A stretch of DNA of 64,000 nucleotides from Thelonectria olida (lineage: Eukaryota > Ascomycota > Sordariomycetes > Hypocreales > Nectriaceae), in the NCBI GenBank assembly GCA_020736575.1, contig JAGPYM010000022.1:372001-436000 (forward strand), read 5' to 3'. The notes beneath the pieces were generated by a model that saw nothing but the letters and a program-made list of their open reading frames with translations, made no database searches and was not told the origin of the DNA. The position numbers and the translations under genes were made by a program. Every line of letters starts with the position of its first letter. The stretch's first letter is position 1. Below, piece by piece: positions 41,781 through 52,400 of this stretch.

Positions 41781-42791
41781 ATGGACGAATCCGGGAAGAA
41801 GATCGCGTCGCCAGCATACAAGCCCCCGTTCCCACCGACTTCTTCCTTGATTGCTCGGGATGACCTAGTCCTCCCTGCGGCCTTCAACGATCTATCTCCC
41901 CTAGCGAGGGAACTGCAGCCACTGAGATTTGAGCATAGAAACGAGGTGCACAGATTTCTTTGCGCTTTTTTCGATCTTTCTCGATTCAATGCCATACGCA
42001 AGATGCTGTGGCTAATCGCCGTCCATGGAGCTCCACGCTCCTTGTACTACCAGAAGTTCCTGCGCCGTGAAATTGTAATTGCAGAAGAACTGGATCTTCA
42101 TCTCGTTTGGGCGAAGTCGAGATTATTTATCAAACCACTCCCGGACTTTCTGCTCAACTACGATTTCTGGGAGGCCAATATATCCTGCGAACCTCAATTA
42201 CACCGAGCAGCGTGCGGGCTTCTGTACTCTTATTGTGGCCTCATTCGCTTTGGTCATGATTTACAGGTGGCTCAAGAATGTCATCTGGTCAATGTGAACT
42301 TGGACTACCGAGCTTGGACGGAATTTGCCCGTACAATACTACCAAATCTCAACCCCAAGGACTCTAATACCATGGACACACGATTCCAATATGGCGAGTT
42401 GCGGTTAAATCGGCTCGACACCATTTACCGATATACGCCTTACAAGTTTTCCATATCCAGCATCCTTCAAGGCTTCCCCCATGCCTTGACCGAAAGCTAT
42501 GTGCCTTACATGGACCAGTACAATAACGCAGTGTCAGCGTTTGGTGTCATGGTTATTATTCTGTCGGCTTTCAATCTATCATTGTCAGCACACTCGAAAA
42601 GTCCAGATCTTGATCTTCAACAAGCAGCATACGGATTCGCAATATTCGCCATGATTTTATGCGCCGCGCTTGTTGGGCTGTTCATTGTGTTACCCTTGAT
42701 TTCCTCACTAGCGACAATCTATGGCTCCATTGCCGCACGAAAACGACTTGCCAAAATACGGGAGGACGAGGAGCTATCACGCTCAGCTTAA
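41781..42791 (+). CDS. Conserved fungal membrane protein of unknown function
   Basis: Intact single-exon gene of 336 residues starting at the ATG at 41781. The soluble first two thirds contain blocks typical of a widespread fungal family: FLCAFFDLSRFNAIRKMLWL, YYQKFLRREIVIAEELDLHL with VWAKSRLFIKPLPDFLL, CGLLYSYCGLI, and RFQYGELRLNRLDTIYR. The C-terminus has two transmembrane helices (about 256-272, FGVMVIILSAFNLSL, and 287-315, YGFAIFAMILCAALVGLFIV) and a short basic-acidic cytoplasmic tail. This architecture matches a lineage-expanded family I recall from many Pezizomycotina; no function is known. Conserved reading frame and normal codon use suggest a working gene. Confidence 0.7.
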   Translation: MDESGKKIASPAYKPPFPPTSSLIARDDLVLPAAFNDLSPLARELQPLRFEHRNEVHRFLCAFFDLSRFNAIRKMLWLIAVHGAPRSLYYQKFLRREIVIAEELDLHLVWAKSRLFIKPLPDFLLNYDFWEANISCEPQLHRAACGLLYSYCGLIRFGHDLQVAQECHLVNVNLDYRAWTEFARTILPNLNPKDSNTMDTRFQYGELRLNRLDTIYRYTPYKFSISSILQGFPHALTESYVPYMDQYNNAVSAFGVMVIILSAFNLSLSAHSKSPDLDLQQAAYGFAIFAMILCAALVGLFIVLPLISSLATIYGSIAARKRLAKIREDEELSRSA

Positions 42792-42827
42792 TAGATGATC
42801 TACGGTCTGAAGACTTAAGTCGTCGAT

Positions 42828-43157
42828 TCACTTTCGGACGAGGATTCCAATCGCAGCTTGCTTGGTGCTCCTGGTGTACGCGGGAGAATCGCTGGGCGCG
42901 GAGAATTGCTGGGCGCGAGTAATTAACCATATACTTTCCCAATATAGTAGCAGCTTTACCTTGCCTGCATCCGTGAGTGCCCTCCTGAGCTCTCGACTGA
43001 CAGTCTTCACATCTTCCGCACGTCTATCTACAGTTGAAACACCTGACCCTTCATATTTCCATTGAGAACCAACTGCTGAACGTTCGAATCTGGTCAATAT
43101 CTCGTCCATGTCTCCCAGCGACTGGGTTTGGACTGCTTGATCTTCGTCGACGGACAT
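42828..43157 (-). CDS. Small hypothetical protein
   Basis: The ATG at 43157 opens 66 codons rich in acidic and helical residues (VDEDQAVQTQSLGDMDEILT, EDVKTVSRELRRALTDAG), ending at a good donor (AAG|GTAAAG at 42959). Unspliced, the frame runs to 42828 for 109 residues; spliced, a short C-terminal exon would follow after an acceptor near 42.87 kb. No known domain. Tail to tail with the membrane-protein gene. Composition is coding-like but evidence is limited. Confidence 0.4.
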   Translation of the reverse strand: MSVDEDQAVQTQSLGDMDEILTRFERSAVGSQWKYEGSGVSTVDRRAEDVKTVSRELRRALTDAGKVKLLLYWESIWLITRAQQFSAPSDSPAYTRSTKQAAIGILVRK

Positions 43158-43478
43158 GGTTTGATACTAGGTAAGGCCGATGGTTGTGATAGGCTGAGAC
43201 TCACTTCGTGGCTTGATTTTGCTCTCCTAACTCTCATGTTAGCCTGATGTATACCGGTGACAGGATGGTATCTCTGGTACATAAGGACATCAAACTTTTT
43301 TTTTTCTTTTGAGGATGGTGGGCGTTGAAGTGGGGGAGGTCACTGAACAACTGATATGATTGGCGGCTTGGCTTTGTCAAGGAGTCTTGTCACGTGCTTG
43401 CCTTCATCACGCCTTGGCTTTAGGGCGTTTCTAGCGAGAGTAATCTTTCGGAAGATGTGGACGCTTGAACCCTCAATC

Positions 43479-44120
43479 AAGTACCACGAAGTTAGTGAAG
43501 AGTCCAGGAATGGACCGACATTCGTGGTGGGGGAGAGCAATGCTAGTCGCACTTCACCAGATGAGGTATCCTCTGTGGCTGATATCGTACCCATGAGCTA
43601 GCCACAGTGAGTGTCACCTGAGAGTCTAGTGGGTACATTTCTTTGAAAACGCGTCAACGCGTCTACGGAGTAGAGGTTCCGTTATGCAAGCTCTTAATTT
43701 CAAAAGCTGAGCTTGCTTAATATCGTCGTTCTTCCCGTTCTACTACGCTAACAATGTCAAACCCGAACTTTTCTCCACCTTGCCGGGTCACAGTTCGTCA
43801 GCTCTGTGATTGTGGTGAGCCGATGAAACTGCGCTACGAGTTCCAGCCCAGGGGCCGTCAAATCGCCCCACCGTGTCCTGCATGCACGCGCCTCACCTGA
43901 GCAACGTGATTCAGCGTCAAGTCAAAGCTTGCGTCTTTCGAAGTCGTATTCTCAGACTCCGTTTCAGCTTCGCCGTTGCAAAGCTATGACGCCCGCCCGG
44001 CATAGCAGCATCGGTCGCGATATCATCCGCGATATTGATATTGATCGAGATTACGAGCGAACCGTCAATACCACTGCCCTCGCTACGGCGCCCGACCCCG
44101 AAATTACCGAGCCTATTCCT
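43479..44120. repeat. Duplicated segment, partner at 16.8-17.3 kb
   Basis: Begins AAGTACCACGAAGTTAGTGA and shares with 16801 onward the blocks ATGGACC, GTGGCTG, an ACGCGTCAACGCGT palindrome-like motif (43651-43664) and the chromodomain gene start. Confidence 0.7.
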
Positions 44121-44642
44121 CCTCCGAAAGAAGATTCGATCGATCCCCAAATACCTCAAAAGCAACCCGAACCAGATTCCATCGCCGAGCTCCAAAAAGA
44201 CGTCCCAGCCGCGCCTAGCGCCCCGCGTAATATCCTTGCAGATCTTGGCGAGGTCGAGATCGAATCGTTCGAGGCTCATCGTGTCGACGAAGCCAATGCG
44301 ACTGTAGATATCTTGGTTAAGTGGGCGATCGGTGAGCAGACTTGGGAGTCCGAATGGAGCCTCCAGCAACAGGTGCCCATGCTTATCTACAAGTATTGGG
44401 ACGGTGTCGATGGACGTGATGCTGCCACTGGCCTTGACGTGTATCATGTCTTCCGCATCCTCAAGCGGGCTACGCGACCCCAGGCCAAGAAGGACTTTAG
44501 GTACCAGGTTCAGTGGGTGGGCTATCGTCGCAGCGAGTCAACTTGGGAGTATGGGAGCAAACTCGCGCAGATTGCGACCGAAGAGCTTATCAAGTTCGAG
44601 GCCAAGAACGGGCTATTTTGTCACCGACACCGCCGGAATTGA
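43986..44642 (+). CDS. Double-chromodomain-like protein
   Basis: ATG at 43986, 218 residues, single exon. After a polar N-terminus and a Pro-rich spacer come two chromodomain-like modules: FEAHRVDEANATVDILVKWA with TWESEWSLQQQVPMLIYKYW, and VYHVFRILKRATRPQAKKDF with RYQVQWVGYRRSESTWEYGS. VxWVGY...STWE is the chromodomain signature; aromatic-cage residues appear retained in the second module. It ends with a basic CHRHRRN tail. A truncated duplicate with the same upstream DNA lies at 17.16 kb. Such proteins occur in fungal accessory regions and near retroelements; a chromatin-targeting role is inferred. No intron needed and no break seen. Confidence 0.6.
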   Translation: MTPARHSSIGRDIIRDIDIDRDYERTVNTTALATAPDPEITEPIPPPKEDSIDPQIPQKQPEPDSIAELQKDVPAAPSAPRNILADLGEVEIESFEAHRVDEANATVDILVKWAIGEQTWESEWSLQQQVPMLIYKYWDGVDGRDAATGLDVYHVFRILKRATRPQAKKDFRYQVQWVGYRRSESTWEYGSKLAQIATEELIKFEAKNGLFCHRHRRN

Positions 44643-45045
44643 CGAAAAAGACTGCTTGTGGGCAAAGCTTTGACTGTAAATAGCTTCACTTTTAAAAGTT
44701 CAACAGGAAAATCAACAGTAACGGTCAAGGGAACCGATAGAGATGAATTTCACACCGAAACACAGCTAAAAATGCAATTTTCAGATGTCCGGGATTTTTG
44801 TGACTGTCCGGCATTTTCGTGCTAAGCGAAAGAGTGAAAGTCTCACTTAGTAGGTAAAACTGTGCCCCACATCCCTGACCTACGAGTATATGCAGCCCTT
44901 GTTACAATAGTAGTAGGAAGCAGCCGGCGCAAGGCATAGCTGTCAAGGTAGCTAGAATATAAGGAACCCGCAACTAAATGGATAATAGTTATTCTTATAG
45001 ATAATACTCTTTACTATTATACTAGTCCAAGTCGCTATAAATATC
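44643..45045. other. Intergenic
   Basis: No gene recognised. A short near-repeat TGTCCGG-N-ATTTT(T/C)GTG occurs twice around 44.79-44.82 kb. Confidence 0.4.
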
Positions 45046-46018
45046 TCAATCAAAAGCTTGCATAGCTTTCCAGCTAGTGTAAGGTCTTTGTACAATCATC
45101 TCCTTAACTGTGGGCAAGGTCGAGCGACCCTCGCCAAATTTAATACTCGACTTCATGACCTCACGCCATCTCCTGCCGGGAGCAATTTTGCCTGAGATTG
45201 TGTTAGGCAGTAGGTTGTCACTATTGATTGGAACCAGAGCCGGTCGCCCTAAAATAGCCTCCATGGCTTGTTGGGCAAAGGAAACTGCCTCCTTGGCATC
45301 TGATGGAACTCCGGTCTCATTGATGATGTTCTGGGCCGTGATCCGAGTAATGGTTGCTAGTGTGTCGTACTTATCGCACCCAGCAGCAAGACACTCGTCA
45401 ATAATTTCTTGGCCTTCGTTGTCGCCAAATGTCTCCCGTCCTGTGGTCTTGGGAGGAACGTGGTTGCAGTACTTATTTGTATTCAGAAACTTGTCGACAA
45501 TGTCCTGGCACACGGTGCCTCTGGAGCTCCATTCGCCGTCCTTGTCGTATTCCATCTCGCCGTTAGTGAAATATCTCATGGCGTTGTCAATGAACAAGTT
45601 GCCCGGGCCGCAGTCCCTATAGATGTTAGTCACCCCATTAGGGCGCTATGTAGAGGATTGCTCACCAGTCGACCATTGAGTCAACTCCACCCTCGGTATC
45701 AGGAGGGATGACACAGAGATTGGCAATTCCACCAATATTCTGACAGACACGCCACTTGGTCGGGTGATGAAGCAGAAGACCGTCAATCAGAGCAACCAAT
45801 GGGGCACCCTGTCTACCCACTGCTTGCTCTGCCATTCGGAAGTCTGTCACAGTTGTGATTCCAGTGATTGCACTGATAACTGTGTCCTCCCCAAGGCAGA
45901 ATGCAGAACGTGTCTCCCCTTCTTCTGGCATGGCTAATCCATCGGAGCCCGAACTTTTGAAACTAACCTTTGTTGGCAATTCGAGACGACGACAAAGCTC
46001 GCCACCATTCCGCAACAA
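45046..46018 (-). pseudogene. anmK-like: Anhydro-N-acetylmuramic acid kinase (AnmK-like), truncated
   Basis: Exon 1 (up to 45666) carries [40 protein letters not shown] and [21 protein letters not shown] 49-bp intron (45665-45617) leads to DCGPGNLFIDNAMRYFTNGE, PPKTTGRETFGD and ATITRITAQNI. These are the core motifs of AnmK sugar kinases, which phosphorylate 1,6-anhydro-MurNAc during muropeptide recycling and are of bacterial ancestry in fungi. Two defects are visible: the N-terminal third with the GTSxDG phosphate loop was not found, and between TRITAQNI and GVPSDAKEAVSFAQQA about 45-50 residues with the conserved GGGA-x-N motif are missing without an intron. Probably inactive. Divergent from the sugar transporter 190 bp away. 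Confidence 0.65.
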
Positions 46019-46206
46019 CTCCTCCGGGTAGCGCCGTGACTAAATCCCCATGGGGTTGAAGCAGGCTCATTCGCCATCTCCATGGAGAAGAAACAGATAT
46101 AATGAGGGCATCTTGAACATCATGAAAACCCTCACAATCAGTCATACCTAGACACAACCATTTATATCTTCACACAACTATCTTACGATACTGATTGATC
46201 GGCATC

Positions 46207-48000
46207 ATGTGGAACCGCCAGAGCTGGAAGACCATGTCCGGACAGCAGTTGCTGAGACTTGTTACAACTGCCTCCGCCGTCGCCATCTCCTACGAAGGCA
46301 TCAGTCAGGGCGTCATGGGCGCTGTGACTGTTGCACCCGAGTTCGGGCGGCGTATGGGATATACAAACGATAGAAACGAAGTTGTCAAACCCACGCTGCA
46401 GGGCGGTATCGCCGCCATGTATTACTGGCACGTATCCAGTTTGTCTGAGAAGAAACAATGTCTAGTATTATTGAAGTGGCTCTCTCTTCGCAGCCTTTTG
46501 GGCTGGCAGCTTCTCTGACAACTACGGTCGGATCAAGGGCATGTGGATGGCCTGCTTCTGGTGCATGGCGGGGGTCATTCTGCAAGCCTCTGCCGTCAAC
46601 CTTGCACACATGCTTTGCTCACGATTCATTGCCGGCATGGGTGTGGCGTTCATCCTTGTCATTGCACCTATGTGGACGGCCGAGCTCTCTGCTGCATCAC
46701 ATAGAGGCAAACAAATCGCCCTCACATTCTTGGCCAATTTCTCTGGCATCGCCCTCTCAGCATGGATCGGCTTCGGCACGTCCTTTACTGAGGCGGGCGG
46801 TGGACAGTTTCGCTGGCGGTTCGAGTTTGCGATTCAGTTCATTCCCGTCATCGCCCTAGCCATACTGAGCCTCTTGGTCCCGGAATCCCCGCGATGGCTG
46901 GTCAAGGCCGGGAGACCTGATGAAGCATTGGAAATTATTGCAAAACTGCGCGGGAATGGTGACGCCGAACACCCCGACACGCAGAAGGAATATCGAGAGA
47001 TTGTGACCGTAGTGGAAGAGGAGTCTCAGTACGCTAAAACCAACTACTTCAAGATGTTTTTCGGTATCAGATCCGGAGACATTCATCTTGGCCGCCGCAT
47101 CCAGCTGGCCTTCTGGCTCCAGGTGCTCATGCAGTACGGCACTGGGATCGCCGCTGTGGTTATATAGTGAGTTACGCTTCTTTGAATAAGATGGTTTGCT
47201 AACTGAATTGTAGTTCTGGAACAATCTATCGCACAGCCGGCTTTGGTAATGTCAAGTCCGGCTGGGCTGTCCGCTTTGCTAATGCTGGTTGGTATCCTCG
47301 GTACTGCCATCGCAGCCTTTACCATCGACAGGGTCGGCCGTCGACGTACCCTTTACTGGGGTGCCATAGCCCTCAGTATCACCCTGTTCATTATCGGCAG
47401 CCTCTTCCGGGGAGCCATCGACAACCCAGACAAGGCTACTCAGTACGGCACGGCAGCTGCAGCCATGGTTTTTGTCTACCTCTTGATCTTCAGTTCTTCT
47501 TGGCTGTTGATCCCTTTCATATATCCGACTGAGATCTTTCCCACCTGGCTCCGAGCCAAGGGGAACGCATTTGGTGTGGCCGGTTGGGCCATTGGCTACG
47601 GCGGAGGTTCTCTCTTGGTGCCTGTCATGTTTTCTGGCATTAACGAAAAGGTATGGACTCCCCCAACAACCCACAACTTTCTTATTTCTAACTTAGCTTG
47701 CAGACTTTCTACGTTTTCGGAGCGTGAGTAGCCTCTTATCAGTCCGACACTGGCCGCTGACCTTTTACTAGTGCCATGTTTGCATACATTCCCTTGGTGT
47801 ACTGCTTCCTCCCCGAAACTGCCGGCCGTACATTGGAAGAGATAGACTATCTGTTTGCTAGTAAGAGTGCGTTCACTTGGGATGAGGAGAAAGAATTTGC
47901 GAAGCGTACGGCTCTCTTGCTTGAGAGGTTGAATAAAGGGGACGGGAGCAACACGAGCGCACGGGAGAAGGCAATTGAATCGCATATGGAGGTAGTATAA
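46207..48000 (+). pseudogene. MFS sugar transporter, one-base frameshift
   Basis: ATG at 46207. Introns: 46439-46493, 47167-47213, 47651-47703 and 47724-47771, all short GT-AG. The protein is a 12-helix sugar porter with YGRIKG, PESPRWLVKAGRPDEALEII, GRRRTL and the diagnostic PETAGRTLEEIDYLF near the end. After SGTIYRTAGFGNVKSGW the frame must move by one base to read LSALLMLVGILGTAIAAF; an extra G in the GCTGGGCTG run at 47264-47266 explains this. Everything else is intact. Divergent from the AnmK-like gene, so uptake plus phosphorylation of an anhydro-amino-sugar is a plausible original pairing. The frameshift may be decay or an assembly error. Confidence 0.75.
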
Positions 48001-48898
48001 GGAATCAAGTCGATTGGAGAATTTATGATCTGACTTTTACATTGATACAAAACACAACATATAGGCAGCTAGTTGCGGTTAGTAATTCATGGACCAAAGC
48101 ATGGCTGCTGTAAGCACCAGAGGCTGGTTTGCGTATCGATACCGTTGCACACCACTGTCGTCGAGGCAGTCTTTGTCCCTCGTGACCTAGACATCAGCCG
48201 AGTCCTAATTCTCGGCCAAGTTTCCATTTCTTGGCCATGCTCGGAATCACGGCCATGTTCCCAGATCACTAGGGACAACGGCACAGCCGTGCAGATGGAC
48301 GTCTAGATCCTGGATTGTAGCTGAATTACGCGCGGCGACATGGACGGCTCCGCCACAATATTTGCTCTTCGCTGCAGTCATGTCTTTCATCGAGATCCCA
48401 TGCGCCATGGCTCTAATGTCCTATCGATGACAACTCATTACGTCACAATCTTCCCTCTCCCTGCCTCGCAAACAATCTCTCACGGGCCAAAGATCCCCAA
48501 GCTGATCGATACCGGCTCTACCTCCGTCCTTAAGAACGTCTGTGTCCCCGGAGCCTCTCTCCCACGTCTGGCCGCAGGTTTTTTTTTTTTTTTTTCAAAC
48601 TTGGGTCCGCACTATGATGCTTTTGGGCGGAGATCTGAAGGTTGCACTCCCAGACGATCCTCGTAGCCTGAGGTATAATGTCTCGCCTGGGTGGCTACCG
48701 AGGGTCCCGAGCGCTGCCCAATAAAATCGCCACGCTCAATTTCATTGACACAATTATGACGCCACAGTGAACCCCGACAATCTCGAATCCAGGTCCCTCC
48801 TATCTATAAAATCGATGTGTCGGTCTCCATGAAAAGACCGTTTCTCGTCCTTGCATACGCAGTTCCATCTTGATGAGAAACTTCGAATTGCTTTTACG
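48001..48898. other. Intergenic, contains a poly-T run
   Basis: A T16 run lies at about 48580-48595. No gene recognised. The last part is the promoter of the hydrophilic-protein gene. Confidence 0.4.
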
Positions 48899-49558
48899 AT
48901 GACTCCAACGAACTCATCGAATCCCTTGCACCATAATAGCGGCGAGTTTCACGCCAGTGTGCCCCCGTCAAAACCCATGGTCAGCAAATGGGTAGGTGAT
49001 CTCCTCAGTTTACATTACATACAATAGAACCCAATTCTATTCAGTGCTGATACATTTCGCATGTAGCACAAGCCTGGTAACGAACAGGGCAATGATGCAG
49101 TGCGAGAGTTCCGCGCTGAAGTGCATCCTAGAGGAGAGGCGCCCCCCGAGCACACTTTCAAGCCTAATCCTGTCGGCGAATTTCCTAGACAAGATTTGAG
49201 TCCAGGCGCGGATCCATCTGGTTATACAGAACCGCTCGACATGCCTGGGGCGACGTCGAAGGACGTGCATACTGGACTCGGTTTGCCTCTTCAAGGGGTT
49301 GAGAGCCGCGAAGTGAACCCCCAGCTGCCTGGGAAGAAGAGCACGAATGAGCGGGCGCATGTGAGGGAACGGAAGAAAGAAAAGACGGGGTTAGTAGGAG
49401 TCGGAGTGGAGCCGAGGAAGGACCCCGTGAGAAGTAGGGGTTTGGACTTGCCTGAAGGGGTCGAAAGGGGGGTACGTGGAAAACATACTGCGGATTGGCC
49501 TGGCGCAGAGGAGAGGTTGCCAGCAACAGCAGATGAAGTCGCTGCTGAACGGCACTGA
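48899..49558 (+). CDS. Conserved hydrophilic fungal protein, possible 2-bp frameshift
   Basis: Exon 1 starts at the ATG at 48899 (TPTNSSNPLHHNSGEFHASV). Intron 48994-49066 (GTAGGT...GTAG, 73 bp) follows, and exon 2 continues HKPGNEQGNDAVREFRAEVH, FKPNPVGEFPRQD, TSKDVHTGLG and ADWPGAEERLPATADEVAAE to the stop at 49558. I recall a widespread fungal family with the same order of motifs (HKPGN-x-VGND, PNPVGE-PGQ, SADVH-G-GHPG, terminal AEER-PESAE-VAAE). Inside exon 1 a GTGTGTG run at about 48957-48963 puts the two halves two bases out of frame; a single GT removed would join them. A second ATG at 48979 in the downstream frame could give a shorter protein. No enzymatic motif; strongly hydrophilic, possibly stress-related. 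Confidence 0.6.
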
Positions 49559-50170
49559 GGTAGCGCTCCCAGATTGTACGACAGACCAACACTGGTATGA
49601 GATTATTAATTATTTACGTATGTTAGCAGCAGCTCGTCTGGATGAGATCCTTGGCTTTGTCTAACTGATCAGACTTATGTCGTAGCTAGGTTTTTTGTTC
49701 TCTTCTTCCAATTCCAGAGCCTCTTTTGACTCGCGACCCTTGTCAAGGGCATGTCCACCTCCATTTAACAAAAGACACATTACTACTGTATCAATCCTAT
49801 ACTGTAGTTTGTTAAAAATACACACTTCCCGTCCATGCGTTCAACCTGGATTTTCATCAAATTACACACTTTGTAACCGTGCACGCTGGTTGGTTCTATT
49901 CGTCTATGACCCTTGGCAACCTTTCTTTTGTTGCGGCGGTATTGCTATTATGGCGAGGGAAAAACTGCCCCTTAGGAGGACCAAACAACTCAACGTCTTC
50001 TTTCTTTCTCTCCTCCTCTCACTTGCAATTTCATTATAGATCCTATACACCACTGAACACTAATAAACGCTTAGTCTTTTACGGCGGATATCTGTTTCTG
50101 GCGTTGGGGCGCCTCCGCCAATGCCTATCATCAAGGCAGACTTTAAGCTAGGAAACGACCGAACCATGTC
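49559..50170. other. Intergenic
   Basis: Overlapping short frames at 49695-50151 have no domain or codon structure worth calling. Confidence 0.4.
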
Positions 50171-50174
50171 TCAG

Positions 50175-50470
50175 GCGATGGCTGCAGCTGAGCTGGGGCC
50201 GTATCTGCCATCTGGCAGGCATCCAATGACCACATTATGTTCATAGATGCGACCGAATACATAGGTGTTATTATCATTTACGTCGCTCGTCTCCCGACCG
50301 TCGAACTGTCGTCGAGCATACGGCCTCGTACTTCTCTTGCAATGCACATATCCAGCCGATGGTGTAGTCTTCGATGCGCGCTCGAAACATTGAAGCTGAG
50401 CGAGGGTCGTCGAGGCCATCGGTCGGTTCGTAGACGAAACTATGATAATGCCAAAGTGTATTGCATGCGG
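50175..50470 (-). pseudogene. PNP-type NLR N-terminus relic
   Basis: The minus strand encodes, in two frames, EDYTIGWICALQEKYEA and DVNDNNTYVFGRIYEHNVVI followed by GCLPDGRYGPSSAAAIA. This is the start of the PNP_UDP_1-like domain found at the N-terminus of fungal NLRs, as at 18.1 kb (YTIAWICALPIEMAAA, NTYTLGSVQRHNIVVACLP). A frameshift lies between the blocks, and a stop follows AAAIA where the family would continue. No nucleotide-binding or repeat domain is nearby. A short relic. Confidence 0.65.
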
Positions 50471-51528
50471 GGTCGGTCAGATTAGCAGCAACCGGATCTC
50501 AGAGTTCCGGCAGTCGTGGTGGGCTCAGGATGATAAAACAAAAAGGATTGGTGGTATTGAAAGGTCTAAGTTATGTGTCCTGTGAGGAGCACAGCTGAGT
50601 CCAGCTATGTAGTATCGACATCTCAGTCACCAGCAGATCGGACCCTCTTAGTCATGCGGTCTCAACAATAAGAAGGTGAGCTCTCTTACAAGAGGGTCAG
50701 AGATGATTTTGACATACTCCCTTCTCTTCTTGTAGGCATAAGTGCCTGCCTGGTCAACTTCTACCCAGAATTCCTCAAGGGCTAGATTCCAGCAGCGGAC
50801 AATCGATGGCTCGTTCGTCGCATCGGGAACAGGCCCAGGGCAGCCAGCTCTAAACCCCCTGGGAGTACAATTCTTCTCAAGCCTCGAGGGGCTGGAGATA
50901 ACCTCTGGTTGGTGCTGTCCGACTGCAGTTCGTCAGGGCGAGGTTCTTTGACGACAGGGCGGGGGAGCATGGAGAAGTTAGAAGGGCCGGTCAGGTCGTT
51001 GCCGTCGTACACGGAAACATGACGAAGAGTCAATATGGCCATAAAAGGGGAGGATTCGGCGGAAGAATATGGGAGGCCTTTGATTTTTCGAGGTTGCTGG
51101 AATTATGGAACTAGGATGTTGACATCATCGCATTCTTGGTTGCGCAAAGTGAATAGTACGCGTTGAAAGAATCGAAATTCCCGAATCCTCCATGTATAAC
51201 TGCCGCAACATCTCGCATTTCCCTTCAAAGGCAGATATCGACCAAATTCATTTTCACGACTCAAGACTAGTTTGGTGTACTTTCTACCTGACGAGAAGCG
51301 CCGCTAATAATTCGCTCGAGTAATTCGCCAGCTCGAAAGCCCCTTGATCAACAACACGGACAAGGCTGCCCGCGTCCTCTGTCACCTCTCCATCATAAAG
51401 ACGCATTTCAGACACAACAAACGGGTATTAACTCGGTATCATTACATTATAGCTAATTTCTCCTAGTACTCGCTGAGTCCCCCTGTCTTTACATATATAT
51501 AGACTCATTGCCCGTCACATTCCTCAGG
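50471..51528. other. Intergenic with one weak minus-strand frame
   Basis: An 86-codon frame from the ATG at 51042 (AILTLRHVSVYDGNDLTGPS) down to 50782 looks mildly coding-like but has no known domain. The rest shows nothing. Confidence 0.3.
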
Positions 51529-52400
51529 TCAATTTGTCAAGCCGATGCCAATCGGGGAAAGGCTGGCTGCCGTCGGGCGGAACCCATTCTTGATGTACTT
51601 ATGGATTAGTGTGCAGTTGCAGTCCGTGTGTAGGAACAGCTGACACTTGAGCTGGTAAACCTCGTCGGTGAGTTCCTCGACTTCTCCCGCCAGCTTCGTG
51701 TGCTGCTTCTCCATCTTGACCTTGTCAGATTTGAGTGCCTCGGTTTCGGCCCGCTTCCGGATGCGACAACGGTTGGCAGCTTGGCGGTTTCTCTCGAGTT
51801 TGTTGGCTGGGCGGCTTTTCCTCTTTATGTCTCGGCTATGGTTGGTTTTTTTTTCGTCGAATGGATTCAGATCGTCTTTGATTGTTGACTTTTGTCTAGA
51901 ACCCTTTGTAGAAGGGGCTTGGTTCGAGGGCCGGGTTTGTCTGGTTGGTTCCCAGTTCTTGGGGCTTCTATCGCTTTGTGATCGTCATGTTCGTCGTAGT
52001 CCGGTTCGCTAATGGAGCTTGGCGACACGTCGCTGGGCAATGTTGAAGAGCTTTTTCGGTCTAGGCTTTGCAAGTCGGTCGTGTAACTCGGAGAACACGA
52101 AGCTTGGTTAAACTGTTCGAGCTGTTTGGACTGATCGATTGTCGGCTTGATGCGAGAGGCGAAACCAGAGTCGTTGAGAACTGGCGAGTGCTGTGACAAG
52201 GTCTCGAGGCTGTGAGACTGGAAGTCTTGTTGATAATCGGTGGTGGGCAATTGACTCCAGTCCAGGCCTGTCCACTGCCTATAGAGCAGATAGGGCACGT
52301 CTACATGATATGGGTTCCAAACTGCTCCCTCGGCTGCGACGGCCGTGTGGCCATCTACTTCATCGTCCAGACCGCTGAACGGGAATTGGTCTTGAAACAT
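51529..52400 (-). pseudogene. ATF/CREB-type bZIP transcription factor, frameshifted
   Basis: ATG chosen at 52400 (FQDQFPFSGLDDEVDGHTAV); codons further upstream are hydrophobic and not family-like. A polar, Ser/Pro-rich activation-type region ends with SSISEPDYDEHDDHKAIEAP. One frame over, the bZIP follows: basic region KLERNRQAANRCRIRKR (N-x7-R), then a leucine-zipper-like heptad region from about 51730 with EELTDEVYQLKCQLFLHTDC and the ATF/Aft1-typical HTDCNCTLIHKYI. The shift lies at the GGGG run near 51913-51917 (TKP then STKGS in the other frame). Restoring it would give an ordinary Atf1/Aft1-related stress regulator. Either a decayed gene or an assembly indel. Confidence 0.65.

Noticed and set aside
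43340..43594. HIT/FHIT-type hydrolase fragment on the minus strand (PTTNVGPFLDSS)
   Set aside because: The GPF-L resemblance is too short and the histidine triad is absent; kept only as part of the duplicated segment.
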